Assembly (NCBI RefSeq): GCF_021800405.1 | Contig: NZ_CP084550.1 | Coordinates: 1,860,001-1,924,000 of the forward strand | Length of the DNA: 64,000 nt | Source: Arthrobacter sp. FW306-07-I | Lineage (GTDB): Bacteria > Actinomycetota > Actinomycetes > Actinomycetales > Micrococcaceae | Reading direction: 5' to 3' | Shown here: positions 16,983 through 26,307 of the stretch, one piece after another | Position numbering within the stretch: the stretch's first letter is position 1 | How the letters are laid out: the number at the start of each line of letters is the position of its first letter | Position numbers and translations under genes: made by a program | Notes under the pieces: model-generated | Told to the model about the DNA's origin: nothing | What the model saw: only the letters and a program-made list of their open reading frames with translations | Databases searched by the model: none

Positions 16983-17837
16983 ATGGCCAGAGGAACCCGA
17001 CTTTCCGGGGCAACACTGTTGATTACGGGAGGTGGAAGCGGGCTGGGCCGCCGCCTGGCGCTGGGAGCGGCGCGGCGCGGAAGCCGGGTGGTGATCTGGG
17101 ATTTAGATGCTGAAGCAGGGGCAGCGGTTCGTGACGAGATCCGCGCGGCAGGAGGGTCGGCCGAGGCCCATATTGTCGACGTCACCGACAGGGAAGCCGT
17201 GGCGACGGCCGCCGCCGCGGCCGGGCCCGTGGATGTCCTGGTCAACAATGCCGGGGTGGTCAGCGGCCAACCGCTCCTTGATGCCACGGATGAGGCCATC
17301 GAACGGACCATGAAGGTCAACGTCATGGCGCTGTATTGGGTAACGCGCGCGTTCCTCGCCGGGATGGCAAGCCGGCGCCACGGAACCGTCGTCACTGTTG
17401 CCAGCGCCGCCGCACTGGTGGGGGTCGCCCGGCAGACTGACTACTCCGCCAGCAAGTTCGCCGCCTTCGGCTTCAATGAGTCTCTGCGCGCCGAGGTCCG
17501 TGCCGCCCAACTCGGGGTCAACACGCTGGTGGTGTGCCCGTATTACATCGACACCGGGATGTTCGCCGGCGTCCAGACCCGCTGGCCCATGCTCCTGCCG
17601 ATCCTCCAGGAAGAGGACGTGGCCGCCAAGGTCCTCGATGCCATCGAGGCCGGCCACAGGAAGCTGGTCCTGCCGCCCCTGGTGAACCTGCTTCCGGTCC
17701 TCCGTATCCTTCCGGTCAGCGTTTTTGACCGGCTCATGGACGTCCTCGGAGTCAACCGGACCATGGACAATTTCACCGGCCGGCACACTGGTCCTGAAAA
17801 GTCTGCGAACGGCGGAGGTTTACCCGGCCGGAAGTGA
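16983..17837 (+). CDS. SDR family oxidoreductase
   Basis: 284 residues of the classical short-chain dehydrogenase fold: cofactor motif TGGGSGLGRRLALG, structural NNAGVVSG, catalytic Tyr and Lys in YSASKFAAFG. The C-terminal 60 residues contain a hydrophobic stretch (LVLPPLVNLLPVLRILPV) as in membrane-associated retinol/steroid-type SDRs, so it may act on a lipid-like substrate. A GGAGAA site precedes the ATG. The last 18 bases overlap the convergent ybaK gene. With the upstream aldehyde dehydrogenase and hydrolase it may form a small alcohol/aldehyde catabolic set, which is inference. Confidence 0.85.
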   Translation: MARGTRLSGATLLITGGGSGLGRRLALGAARRGSRVVIWDLDAEAGAAVRDEIRAAGGSAEAHIVDVTDREAVATAAAAAGPVDVLVNNAGVVSGQPLLDATDEAIERTMKVNVMALYWVTRAFLAGMASRRHGTVVTVASAAALVGVARQTDYSASKFAAFGFNESLRAEVRAAQLGVNTLVVCPYYIDTGMFAGVQTRWPMLLPILQEEDVAAKVLDAIEAGHRKLVLPPLVNLLPVLRILPVSVFDRLMDVLGVNRTMDNFTGRHTGPEKSANGGGLPGRK

Positions 17838-18320
17838 ACTGATGGGCGCGGTGACCGCGCCCGTCAGGCGGACCAGGTCAGTTGGGGCGAGCTCAATATC
17901 CAGGCCCCGCCTGCCGCCGGACACCAGCACGGTGTCCAGGGCCAGGGCACTGGAATCCAGCACCGTGGGGGACGGCTGGCGCTGGCCCAGCGGGGAGATG
18001 CCACCCAGGACGTATCCGGTGCGCCGCTGGGCTGCAGCAGGATCGGCCATGGCAGCCTTTTTGGCGCCCATGGCAGCGGCCATGGCCTTCAGGTCGAGGG
18101 TCCCGCTCACCGGAACGATGCCCACCGCGAGCCTGCCCTCAACGTCCACCATCAACGTCTTGAAGACGCGGGACGGATCCATGCCCAGGGCCTGCGCAGC
18201 TTCGGCGCCGTAGCTCGTGGCGGAGGGATCGTGGGTGTACGGGTGCAGCACAAAGGGAACCCCGGCCGCGGTCAATGCCGCTGTAGCCGGGGTTCCCTGG
18301 GCTGAGTTTCTGCGCGCCAT
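17820..18320 (-). CDS. ybaK: Cys-tRNA(Pro) deacylase, YbaK/EbsC family
   Basis: 166 residues. YbaK proteins hydrolyse mischarged Cys-tRNA(Pro) made by prolyl-tRNA synthetase, a trans-editing step. VFKTLMVDVEGRLAVGIVPV contains the conserved Lys and the substrate strand, and GKK-like AMGAKKAAMADP and GYVLGGISPLGQ match the family core. Length is usual (about 155-165). It converges on the SDR gene with an 18-base coding overlap. It lies 10 bases after sufE, so it is probably last in a sseA-sufE-ybaK run. Confidence 0.88.
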   Translation of the reverse strand: MARRNSAQGTPATAALTAAGVPFVLHPYTHDPSATSYGAEAAQALGMDPSRVFKTLMVDVEGRLAVGIVPVSGTLDLKAMAAAMGAKKAAMADPAAAQRRTGYVLGGISPLGQRQPSPTVLDSSALALDTVLVSGGRRGLDIELAPTDLVRLTGAVTAPISSLPAG

Positions 18321-18330
18321 GAATGGGCGG

Positions 18331-18792
18331 TCAGGACTGGGCGCCGGACGCGGCGGCCACCTTGCGCTTGATCCTGCCCAGCATGGCGGTCATGCCGCGC
18401 ATGCGCAGCGGCGTGATGGCGCGGGTGAGCCCCAGCAGTTCCGGCATGTCATCCGGGACGGACAGGATCTCTGCTGCGGAAAGGCCGTCCAGCCCCTCGT
18501 GCAGGACACCGGCAAAACCCCGCGTGGTGGGAGCCTCGGCGGGAGCCTTGAAGTAGAGGCGCACTTCGCCGGCGGGACCGGCGTCGTTGGACTCTGTCTC
18601 GATGGTGAGGAACAGCGGCGACTGGCACTCCACCACCTGCTCAAGGAGCTCAGGGTGGTCCTTGAGCCGGTCGGGGAGCTCCGGCAGTCCTTCCGAGAAC
18701 TCCAGCAGCAACTGAAGCCTTTCGGGTTCGGACAGGGCCTGGAAGTCGTCCACAATCGCCGCCAGGGCGGAAGGCAAAGCTTGAGTAGTCAT
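18331..18792 (-). CDS. sufE: SufE family cysteine desulfuration protein
   Basis: 153 residues. SufE accepts sulfur from a cysteine desulfurase for iron-sulfur cluster assembly. The sulfur-accepting Cys is in VVECQSPLFLTIE, matching the family G-C-Q-S-x-V-W loop. The MRGMTAMLGRIKR C-terminus also fits. Directly upstream is a CRIGERS-type sulfurtransferase, the same pair as Rv3283-Rv3284 in Mycobacterium tuberculosis. TAGACT stands seven bases before the ATG, suggesting a leaderless mRNA in addition to any read-through. Confidence 0.87.
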   Translation of the reverse strand: MTTQALPSALAAIVDDFQALSEPERLQLLLEFSEGLPELPDRLKDHPELLEQVVECQSPLFLTIETESNDAGPAGEVRLYFKAPAEAPTTRGFAGVLHEGLDGLSAAEILSVPDDMPELLGLTRAITPLRMRGMTAMLGRIKRKVAAASGAQS

Positions 18793-18799
18793 CGGTCCA

Positions 18800-18805
18800 A
18801 GTCTA
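18800..18805 (-). promoter_or_regulatory. Leaderless-type -10 element of sufE
   Basis: TAGACT on the minus strand, 7 bases before the ATG at 18792. Confidence 0.5.
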
Positions 18806-18822
18806 CGCGGGGGAGCAGAGGG

Positions 18823-19746
18823 TCAGGCTCCGACGGCGACGGGTACGGACCCGCGCTCAGCGCCTTTGACGATGGGAACGCGCACGGCGTTGCCCCACTC
18901 GGTCCAGGATCCGTCGTAGTTGCGGACGGAATCGAAGCCCAGAAGGTACTTGAGCGCGAACCAGGTGTGGCTGGAACGTTCGCCGATGCGGCAGTAAGCC
19001 ACCACGTCGTCACCCTGGGCCAGGCCGGCCTCGCCAAGGTAGATCGCCTCAAGTTCCTCCCGGCTGCGGAAGGTGCCGTCGGCGGCAGCGGCGCGGGCCC
19101 ACGGGACGGACGCAGCGGTGGGGATGTGTCCGCCGCGCAGCGCGCCCTCTTCCGGGTAGGCGGGCATGTGGGTGCGCTGGCCGGTGTATTCCTCGGGGGA
19201 GCGGACGTCGATGAGCGGCTTGCCCAGGTGGGCCAGGACATCGTCCTTGAAGGCCCGGATGGGAGCGTCATCGCGCTCGACCACCGGGTAGTCGCCGCGG
19301 ACAGGCGATGGCTTGTCCTTGGTCAGTTCCCGGCCTTCGGCAACCCACTTGTCCCGGCCGCCGTCGAGCAGCCGGACGTCCTGGTGGCCGAAGAGCGTGA
19401 ACACCCAGAGGGCGTAGGCAGCCCACCAGTTGGACTTGTCGCCGTAGATCACCACGGTGCTGTCCCGGGAAATTCCCTTGGATGCGGCCAGTTCGGCGAA
19501 TGCGGCGCCGTCAACGTAGTCGCGGGACACTTCGTCGTTCAGGTCGGTGTGCCAGTCGATCTTGACCGCGCCCGGAATGTGGCCGGTCTCGTACAACAGC
19601 ACGTCCTCGTCGGACTCCACCACGACGAGTTCGCCGTTTGCCACTGCGCCGCCTTCGATGGCAGCTGCGAGCCACTCGGTGGAAACGAGCCGCTCCGGGT
19701 GGGCATAGGCTGCGAACTTCTCATTCTGTTCAACCGGGTAGGGCAT
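18823..19746 (-). CDS. sseA: Thiosulfate/3-mercaptopyruvate sulfurtransferase (two rhodanese domains)
   Basis: 307 residues from the ATG giving [11 protein letters not shown]. Tandem rhodanese domains: the N-terminal one (about 20-145) is inactive and the C-terminal one (about 165-300) carries the catalytic loop [14 protein letters not shown], as in mycobacterial CysA2/SseA proteins. It transfers sulfane sulfur to cyanide, thiols or acceptor proteins. The sufE gene 30 bases downstream is a plausible sulfur partner. It is read divergently from zapE. A CTGAAAGGCC binding site precedes the start. Confidence 0.9.
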   Translation of the reverse strand: MPYPVEQNEKFAAYAHPERLVSTEWLAAAIEGGAVANGELVVVESDEDVLLYETGHIPGAVKIDWHTDLNDEVSRDYVDGAAFAELAASKGISRDSTVVIYGDKSNWWAAYALWVFTLFGHQDVRLLDGGRDKWVAEGRELTKDKPSPVRGDYPVVERDDAPIRAFKDDVLAHLGKPLIDVRSPEEYTGQRTHMPAYPEEGALRGGHIPTAASVPWARAAAADGTFRSREELEAIYLGEAGLAQGDDVVAYCRIGERSSHTWFALKYLLGFDSVRNYDGSWTEWGNAVRVPIVKGAERGSVPVAVGA

Positions 19747-19873
19747 GGCTTGGCCTTTCAGTAAGAGCACGGGAAACCGCGGAACATGCGTTGGAACCTC
19801 TTCCCACCCTAGCCAGCGCCCGGGAGGTTGTCCGTATTCCGTTAACAGGGGGAAATGTTGCCTTCATCACGTG

Positions 19874-19901
19874 CCGGGCGGCAGGACGGCCTCCCGCCCG
19901 G
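19874..19901. promoter_or_regulatory. Inverted repeat in the sseA-zapE divergent region
   Basis: CCGGGCGG and CCGCCCGG arms separated by 12 bases, midway in the 214-base gap between divergent genes. A TATCCT -10-like hexamer for zapE follows at 19921-19926. Possible operator, weakly supported. Confidence 0.3.
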
Positions 19902-19960
19902 GTACGGTCAGCATTGCCGGTATCCTTTCTGGGGACCAACCACCAGCAGAACGGACCACC

Positions 19961-20994
<1,034 letters not shown>

Positions 20995-20998
<4 letters not shown>

Positions 20999-22236
20999 CG
21001 GGTTCCCGGTTCGCCGCCGCTGCGTTCCGGCTTCTGCCGGCTGACCAGAGTTGCCCGGACCACCAGGCCGGCCAGGAGTGCCCAGAATGCTGAGCCAATG
21101 CCCGCAAAGGCCAGGCCCGAAGCTGCCATCAAAAAGGTGACGGCGGGGGCGATGCGGTCCTCCGGGTCCGCCAGCGCGGCAGACACGGCTGACGCCAGCG
21201 TGCCCAGCAGGGCCAGACCCGCCACGGCTTCGAGCATTCCCGCCGGCGCCTGGTTCACCACGGAGACCAGGGCGGTGGAGAAGGCGGCCAGCACCAGGTA
21301 GGTCAGTCCGGACGTGAAGCCGGCCACCCATCGCCTGCTGCGGTCGGCGCCGGCCTCATCGCCGGCGGCCAGCGCCGCGCTCAGCGCCGCTAGATTGATG
21401 GCGTGGCCGCCAAATGGCGCCGCCGCAACAGTTCCCGCTCCCGTGACCAGCATGGCCGGCCGCCAGGGTGTTTCATACCCGAAGGAACGAAGCACCGCTA
21501 CGCCGGGCACGTTCTGCGAGGCCATGGTCACCACGAACAACGGGAGGGCGATCCCTGCCATGGCCTGAAGGCTGAATGCGGGCGTGGTCCACGTTAGTGC
21601 AGGCATCAGGGCACCCGAATCCACGGACGTGCCGGCAGAGGCCGACGTAACACCGATCACGGCCAGGGCCACAAGCAAGGCAGCGGGCACGGCCCACCGC
21701 GGAGCGAACTTCATCATCACCAGCCAGCAGAGAATTACCGGCGCCACAAACACGGGCACCGTGCCCAGCGCCTTGAAGGGGGCCAGGCAGAGTTGCAGCA
21801 GGACCCCGGCCAGCATCGCCTGGGCCAGGGAGGAGGGGATCTTCGCCATCACCCTGCCGAGCGCCGGCACAAGGCCGGTCAGGGCCAGCAACACCCCGGC
21901 GGCAATGAAGCCCCCGACGGCAGCCGGCCACCCGCCGTCGGGCATCCCTGACGCCGCAAGCAGCGCCGCGCCCGGCGTGGACCAGGCCAGCGTTACCGGA
22001 ACCTTGGAGCGCCAGGCGAGGACAAGGACGCCAAGGCCGACGGCGAGCGTCAGCGCCAGCAGGCCGGACGCTGCCTGCGCGGGATCGGCGCCCACTGCCC
22101 TGAGCCCGGCCAGGACGACGGCAAACGACGAGGTGAAGCCCACCAGCGCGGTGACGATTCCGGCCACCACCGGACGGGACTCGATCCGGGTCCGGCCGGC
22201 AGGTGGAGTGGTGGAAGGTGCGGGGGGCTTGGGCAT
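20995..22236 (-). CDS. benE: Benzoate/H+ symporter, BenE family
   Basis: 413 residues with about twelve hydrophobic segments, starting MPKPPAPSTTP and entering the first segment near residue 20 (RPVVAGIVTALVGFTSSFAV). WSTPGAALLAASG and PFGGHAINLAALSAALAAG are BenE marks. The family imports benzoate and related aromatic acids at the cytoplasmic membrane. No benzoate catabolic genes lie nearby, so the substrate may differ. TAACCT lies six bases before the ATG, the leaderless arrangement. Confidence 0.85.
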
Positions 22237-22242
22237 ATCCGC

Positions 22243-22248
22243 AGGTTA
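22243..22248 (-). promoter_or_regulatory. Leaderless-type -10 element of benE
   Basis: TAACCT on the minus strand, 6 bases before the ATG at 22236. Confidence 0.5.
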
Positions 22249-22338
22249 CCGGTGGGGCTTGGGGAAGCGGGAATTGCAACGGCATCGCGGTCAACCGGCC
22301 TCAACTGTGCCGCGTATAGACAGTCCTTAAACGCCAAA

Positions 22339-22372
22339 GGCGCGGGCGCCGCCTCGCGGCGGGACCCGCGCC
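22339..22372 (-). terminator. Terminator hairpin of the small antitoxin-family gene
   Basis: Two nested perfect stems, GGCGCGGG/CCCGCGCC outside and CGCCGC/GCGGCG inside with a CTC loop, 38 bases past the stop at 22410. Confidence 0.7.
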
Positions 22373-22409
22373 CCGTTGACGTGCTAGGGCAAGGCCCTGG
22401 CCAAATCCT

Positions 22410-22673
22410 TTACGGAGCCCTGTCAACCGGCGGAACCGGATTTCCAGGAGCAGCCGGGGGAACCTGCCCGGTGGCAGGTGCCTGGCCCGGGGTTCCGTTC
22501 TTGTCCACGAGCTTGGAAGCGCCATCCTGGATCTTGTCGACGTGGCCTGCGTACTTGCCGCCGGTCTTGGTGTCGACGAAATCGCCGGCCTTGCTGATGC
22601 CGTTCTTGATGGCCTGCTCGTTACCGCGGATGAGACCCTGAGCCTTGCCCTTTAGATCGTCAATCAAACCCAC
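22410..22673 (-). CDS. Rv0909/MT0933-type putative antitoxin
   Basis: 87 residues. The core (about 1-55) with AGDFVDTKTGGKYAGHVDKI is the signature of the MT0933-like antitoxin family of actinobacteria. The tail (60-87) is Pro/Ala/Gly-rich and probably disordered. The start is GTG at 22673 with a very good GGGAGGTG site. Antitoxin function rests on family naming; no toxin gene is adjacent, so the protein may act alone or with a distant partner. It lies between benE and the tRNA cluster, transcribed in the same direction as both. Confidence 0.75.
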   Translation of the reverse strand: MGLIDDLKGKAQGLIRGNEQAIKNGISKAGDFVDTKTGGKYAGHVDKIQDGASKLVDKNGTPGQAPATGQVPPAAPGNPVPPVDRAP

Positions 22674-22787
22674 GAGCACCTCCCTTCTATCGCGGAGCCA
22701 GGTTGCTCCTCGCGCATTCGATCCTATCGGGGCGGAGAAGGGGTGCCAAGGGAATCGCGTTCGCCAGCAGCGGATACCCGGAAACGA

Positions 22788-22815
22788 CAAAAGCAGCTCC
22801 GGAGAGCTGCTTTTC
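22788..22815 (-). terminator. Terminator of the minus-strand tRNA cluster
   Basis: AAAGCAGCTC / GAGCTGCTTT hairpin with a CGGA-type loop, followed on the minus strand by a T-rich tail. It lies just after the last tRNA-Val. Confidence 0.8.
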
Positions 22816-22816
22816 G

Positions 22817-22891
22817 TGGTGGGCGATACTGGGATCGAACCAGTGACCTCTTCCGTGTCAGGGAAGCGCGCTACCGCTGCGCCAATCGCCC
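22817..22891 (-). tRNA. tRNA-Val (anticodon GAC), copy 1
   Basis: Acceptor stem GGGCGAT/ATCGCCC, anticodon stem CTTCC/GGAAG around loop CTGACAC, T loop TTCGATC. It is the only tRNA of this cluster whose 3' CCA is encoded. Last gene of the cluster. Confidence 0.95.
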
Positions 22892-22925
22892 CGAACCGGA
22901 AGACCGGTAAGTGGGATAAAAAGAG

Positions 22926-22998
<73 letters not shown>

Positions 22999-23052
22999 GG
23001 ATGCAGGATGTTCCGGTAAACCGGTGGTACTGCGGGCAAGTTTCCTTGCCAG

Positions 23053-23124
23053 TGGGCGATACTGGGATCGAACCAGTGACCTCTTCCGTGTCAGGGAAGC
23101 GCGCTACCGCTGCGCCAATCGCCC
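23053..23124 (-). tRNA. tRNA-Val (anticodon GAC), copy 2
   Basis: Same mature sequence as copy 1 as far as can be read; the 3' CCA is not encoded here. Confidence 0.95.
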
Positions 23125-23161
23125 ATTGAATCCGAAAGATCCGGAATCCATGGTTTTCACC

Positions 23162-23232
23162 GAGGTGGGTACGGGATTCGAACCCGTGTATACGGCTTTG
23201 CAGGCCGCTGCCTCGCCTCTCGGCCAACCCAC
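23162..23232 (-). tRNA. tRNA-Cys (anticodon GCA)
   Basis: Acceptor stem GGTGGGT/ACCCACC, anticodon stem GCGGC/GCCGT around CTGCAAA, T discriminator base typical of tRNA-Cys. Confidence 0.95.
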
Positions 23233-23280
23233 CGTGTTAGCTCCGGTTCCTGGGAACGTTTGCTGTGACAGTGTCCTGCG

Positions 23281-23353
<73 letters not shown>

Positions 23354-23413
23354 ACTTTGGAGGTTGATTCCCTGCCGTTTCCGGCATTTCCTCGCGTTCC
23401 AACGAGTAAAAAC

Positions 23414-23436
23414 AATATAGGAGGTTCCGGGAAACT
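23414..23436 (-). promoter_or_regulatory. Promoter of the minus-strand tRNA cluster
   Basis: TATATT -10 (23414-23419 on the minus strand) with a weak TTTGGA-like -35 about 16 bases further upstream, some 60 bases before the first tRNA-Gly. Confidence 0.5.
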
Positions 23437-23618
23437 CCAAATCGCTCCGGCCGCCTGATGCGGGATGCCCCCGCTTCCGCGTGATTCCGCGGGTTTAGTG
23501 ACTTACAGGCGTGTAATTTTACGACGGCGCCTGGCGGCCTCCTGCGGCCGGGTTGCGGGTGGGAGGTGCTGCTGGAGGCACTTTTGCCGGGAGGCGCCGA
23601 GGCCGCCGAGGCCGATTT

Positions 23619-23646
23619 TTGAAATGCGGCAGAGGTGGGCTAGCAT
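23619..23646 (+). promoter_or_regulatory. Promoter of tRNA-Val(CAC); the rest of the 23354-23658 gap is non-coding
   Basis: -35 TTGAAA (23619-23624), 16-base spacer, -10 TAGCAT (23641-23646), 12 bases before the tRNA. The 305-base gap between the divergent tRNA units holds only these two promoters and GC-rich sequence without a credible gene. Confidence 0.65.
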
Positions 23647-23658
23647 TCAAATGCATCG

Positions 23659-23730
23659 GGGCGATTGGCGCAGTGGTAGCGCGCTTCGTTCACACCGAAG
23701 AGGTCACTGGTTCGAACCCAGTATCGCCCA
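23659..23730 (+). tRNA. tRNA-Val (anticodon CAC)
   Basis: Acceptor GGGCGAT/ATCGCCC as in the GAC isoacceptors, anticodon stem CTTCG/CGAAG around TTCACAC. It differs from tRNA-Val(GAC) mainly in the anticodon arm. CCA is not encoded. Confidence 0.95.
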
Positions 23731-23737
23731 CCCGCAG

Positions 23738-23780
23738 AGGTCCGTTTCCGCTCATCAGCAGCGGAAGCGGACCTTTTTTT
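23738..23780 (+). terminator. Rho-independent terminator of tRNA-Val(CAC)
   Basis: AGGTCCG-T-TTCCGCT pairs with AGCGGAA-G-CGGACCT, followed directly by a run of T residues. Confidence 0.9.
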
Positions 23781-23837
23781 CGTGTGCAGCTCCGGCTCCC
23801 GGAGCTTTTGTCGGCCCCCTGTGAAAGAGTCTTTTGT

Positions 23838-24713
23838 ATGACTGATCCGCTTCTCGCCCATGCCACCGAATACGGTCGGATGTACGCACGGTCAACGTCT
23901 GAGCAGTTCGCCGTCCCTTCCATCACCACCGTGATCAGCCAGCAGCCACACGGCCTCGACGGCTGGTTCGGTTACATGGGTGCCAGCAGCCTGGCCAATG
24001 ACCCGCTGCTCTCGGACTGCCTGGGCAGCCCTGCCAAGATCAAGCAGGCCATCAACCGCGCCGCCAAGGCTGCCGAAACCTACCGGGATGACGCCGCCCG
24101 GCGCGGCGACCGCGTCCATAACTACTGCGAACAGGTGGCGCTGCGCGCACTGGGGCGCCCGCATGCCATGAAGGAAGCCCGCGAAGCCCTGGCCGCCAAC
24201 GGCGAGGAAGCCTTCGCGGTGCGCTTCGATGAATGGTGGGAACTTTTCCGGGTGGAGCCCATCGCTCCCGAGATCACGGTGTGGAACGATTCCGTCGGTT
24301 ACGCCGGAACCCTGGACCTCGTAGCACGTATCAACGGGCGCGTCTGCCTGATTGACTACAAGACCAAGGGCACCACCCGGGACGGGCTGGTCAAGCCCCT
24401 GGATAACAAAGTGGTCATGCAGTTGGTGGCCGGGATGAAGGCGGAAGAGAGCCTCGTGGATGCGGAGGCGGGAACCTGGGAGCCTTGGAAGTATGGGGAA
24501 AATCCCGTCCTGCTTGCCGTCGCCATCGGTGAGACAGAGGTCCGGCCCGTCCGGGCAAACCCTGAAGTCCTTAAGCACCACTGGTGGAAATTCTGCGCGC
24601 TGCGCCGGGTCTGGGAACTGAACGCCGACACGATCAGTGCCGGCACGGCGCTGCTGCCCATCGCACCCCCGCCGCTCGCCCAGGCAGGAGCTGTCCAGGC
24701 GCGCACGGCTTAG
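23838..24713 (+). CDS. PD-(D/E)XK nuclease superfamily protein
   Basis: 291 residues from the ATG at 23838 (MTDPLLAHATEYG). The region near 150-190 has GYAGTLDLVARINGR followed by VCLIDYKTKG, the Asp...Asp-x-Lys arrangement of RecB/Cas4-type nucleases, and a downstream helix KVVMQLVAGM. This supports a DNA- or RNA-processing fold, but no helicase or partner is nearby and there are no Cas4 cysteines. The N-terminal 100 residues (SITTVISQQPHGLDGWFGYMG) are similar to phage-exonuclease-like proteins. It lies between tRNA-Val and def; the substrate is unknown. Confidence 0.65.
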   Translation: MTDPLLAHATEYGRMYARSTSEQFAVPSITTVISQQPHGLDGWFGYMGASSLANDPLLSDCLGSPAKIKQAINRAAKAAETYRDDAARRGDRVHNYCEQVALRALGRPHAMKEAREALAANGEEAFAVRFDEWWELFRVEPIAPEITVWNDSVGYAGTLDLVARINGRVCLIDYKTKGTTRDGLVKPLDNKVVMQLVAGMKAEESLVDAEAGTWEPWKYGENPVLLAVAIGETEVRPVRANPEVLKHHWWKFCALRRVWELNADTISAGTALLPIAPPPLAQAGAVQARTA

Positions 24714-24787
24714 CTCCGTGCAGCCACCAGGACTGCACCTAAACTGGATAGGTTCCAATTGCCGCCAACCGTGAGGACAAACAGCGC

Positions 24788-25390
24788 ATGGCTATTCTGA
24801 ATATCCGCATCATCGGCGATCCTGTGTTGCGCACAGTCGCCGATCCAGTGACGGAATTCGGACCCGAGCTTGCCAAGCTGGTCGCCGACATGACCGAGAC
24901 CATGGAGGACGTCGACGGCGCCGGGCTTGCCGCTCCGCAGATCGGCGTCAGCAAGCGCGTCTTCACCTACCGCATCGACGGCGTCGAAGGACACATCATC
25001 AATCCGGTCCTGGAGAACAGCGAGGACTACCAGCCGGACCATGTGGAAGGCTGCCTCTCCATTCCGGGCCTCGGGTTCCCGGTCCGCCGCTTCCGGTCCA
25101 CACGGGTCACCGGCGTGGACATGCATGGCAACCCCGTCTCCATCGAAGGGGAGGGCATGCTGGCACGCTGCTTCCAGCATGAAAACGACCACCTGGACGG
25201 CATCCTCTACACCGACCGGCTTGAGGGCGAGGACCGGAAGGCTGCACTACGGTCCATCCGCAACGCCAACTATGACGCCGTGACCGAACGCACCACGGCC
25301 AAGCGCGCCAAGAGCGTGGGGTCGAGTTTCGGCGGGTCAAGCTTTGGCGGAAACAGCGCCCCCGGCGCCAGCTTCGGCGCAGCCGGGTGA
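24788..25390 (+). CDS. def: Peptide deformylase
   Basis: 200 residues. It removes the formyl group from the N-terminal methionine of new proteins. The three signature motifs are present: GAGLAAPQIG, EGCLSIPG (metal-binding Cys) and CFQHENDHLDG (H-E-x-x-H type with Asn-Asp). The last 35 residues form a Ser/Gly/Ala/Phe-rich tail with repeated SFGG, absent from most deformylases and probably disordered. The stop overlaps the fmt GTG by four bases, linking the formylation and deformylation enzymes. Confidence 0.95.
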   Translation: MAILNIRIIGDPVLRTVADPVTEFGPELAKLVADMTETMEDVDGAGLAAPQIGVSKRVFTYRIDGVEGHIINPVLENSEDYQPDHVEGCLSIPGLGFPVRRFRSTRVTGVDMHGNPVSIEGEGMLARCFQHENDHLDGILYTDRLEGEDRKAALRSIRNANYDAVTERTTAKRAKSVGSSFGGSSFGGNSAPGASFGAAG

Positions 25391-26307
25391 GGGTCCTCTT
25401 TGCGGGAACCCCCGCGGTCGCAGTCCCATCCCTTGACGCACTCGTCAACGCCGGGTTCGAAGTCGTCGCCGTCCTGACCCGCCCCGATGCACCCATCGGC
25501 CGGAAACGCGTGCTGACGCCGTCGCCCGTTGCGCAGCGGGCCGCTGAACTTGGCATCGACGTCATCCACGCAGCCCGCCTGGACGCTGAGGCCATCGCCA
25601 AAATCTCCGCAGTGCAGCCGGACGTTGCTGCCATCGTCGCCTACGGCGGCCTGGTCCCACCTGCAGCCTTGGACATTCCGCGGCACGGCTGGGTCAACCT
25701 GCATTTCTCCCTGCTGCCCGCCTGGCGCGGTGCCGCCCCCGTCCAGCGGTCCGTCATGGCCGGTGACGACGTCACCGGTGCTGTTACCTTCCAACTCGAG
25801 GAAGGCTTGGACACAGGCCCCGTCTTTGGCACCCTGACGGAAGCCGTCAAACCCCAGGACACGGCAGGGGACCTGCTGGAGCGGCTTTCCCACAGCGGCG
25901 CGGTGCTGCTGGCACAGACACTGTCGGCCATCGATGCCGGAAAGGCCTCCCCCCAGCCGCAGGCCGGCGAGGTGTCGCTTGCGCCCAAGCTGACCCTGGA
26001 GGACGGCCATCTCAACTGGGCCCATCCGGCGCTGGCCATCAGCAGGCAGGCACGCGGCGTTACCCCGGAGCCCGGCGCCTGGACCCTGCTGGACGGACAA
26101 CGGGTCAAACTCGAGCCGGTCCGGCTCCGCCCCGAGGTGACCCACCTGGCCCCTGGCGCAGTGGCGTTCCACGGGAAAGCTGTGCTGGTTGGAACAGGGT
26201 CCCACGCCGTGGAACTCACCCGGATCCAGCCAGCCGGCAAAAAGATGATGGCCGCAGCCGACTGGGCGCGCGGCCTGGCTTCTCTGGAAAGTGTGGTGTT
26301 CGAATGA
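25387..26307 (+). CDS. fmt: Methionyl-tRNA formyltransferase
   Basis: 306 residues. It formylates Met-tRNA(fMet) with 10-formyl-tetrahydrofolate. The N-terminal Rossmann domain begins RVLFAGTPAVAVPSL. The catalytic Asn-His and the SLLPAWRGAAPVQR loop are present, as is LDTGPVFG. The C-terminal OB-type domain (about 205-306) binds tRNA. It starts with GTG in a GTGA overlap with def and ends in an ATGA overlap with the rRNA methyltransferase gene, so three genes are translationally linked. Confidence 0.95.
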   Translation: MRVLFAGTPAVAVPSLDALVNAGFEVVAVLTRPDAPIGRKRVLTPSPVAQRAAELGIDVIHAARLDAEAIAKISAVQPDVAAIVAYGGLVPPAALDIPRHGWVNLHFSLLPAWRGAAPVQRSVMAGDDVTGAVTFQLEEGLDTGPVFGTLTEAVKPQDTAGDLLERLSHSGAVLLAQTLSAIDAGKASPQPQAGEVSLAPKLTLEDGHLNWAHPALAISRQARGVTPEPGAWTLLDGQRVKLEPVRLRPEVTHLAPGAVAFHGKAVLVGTGSHAVELTRIQPAGKKMMAAADWARGLASLESVVFE

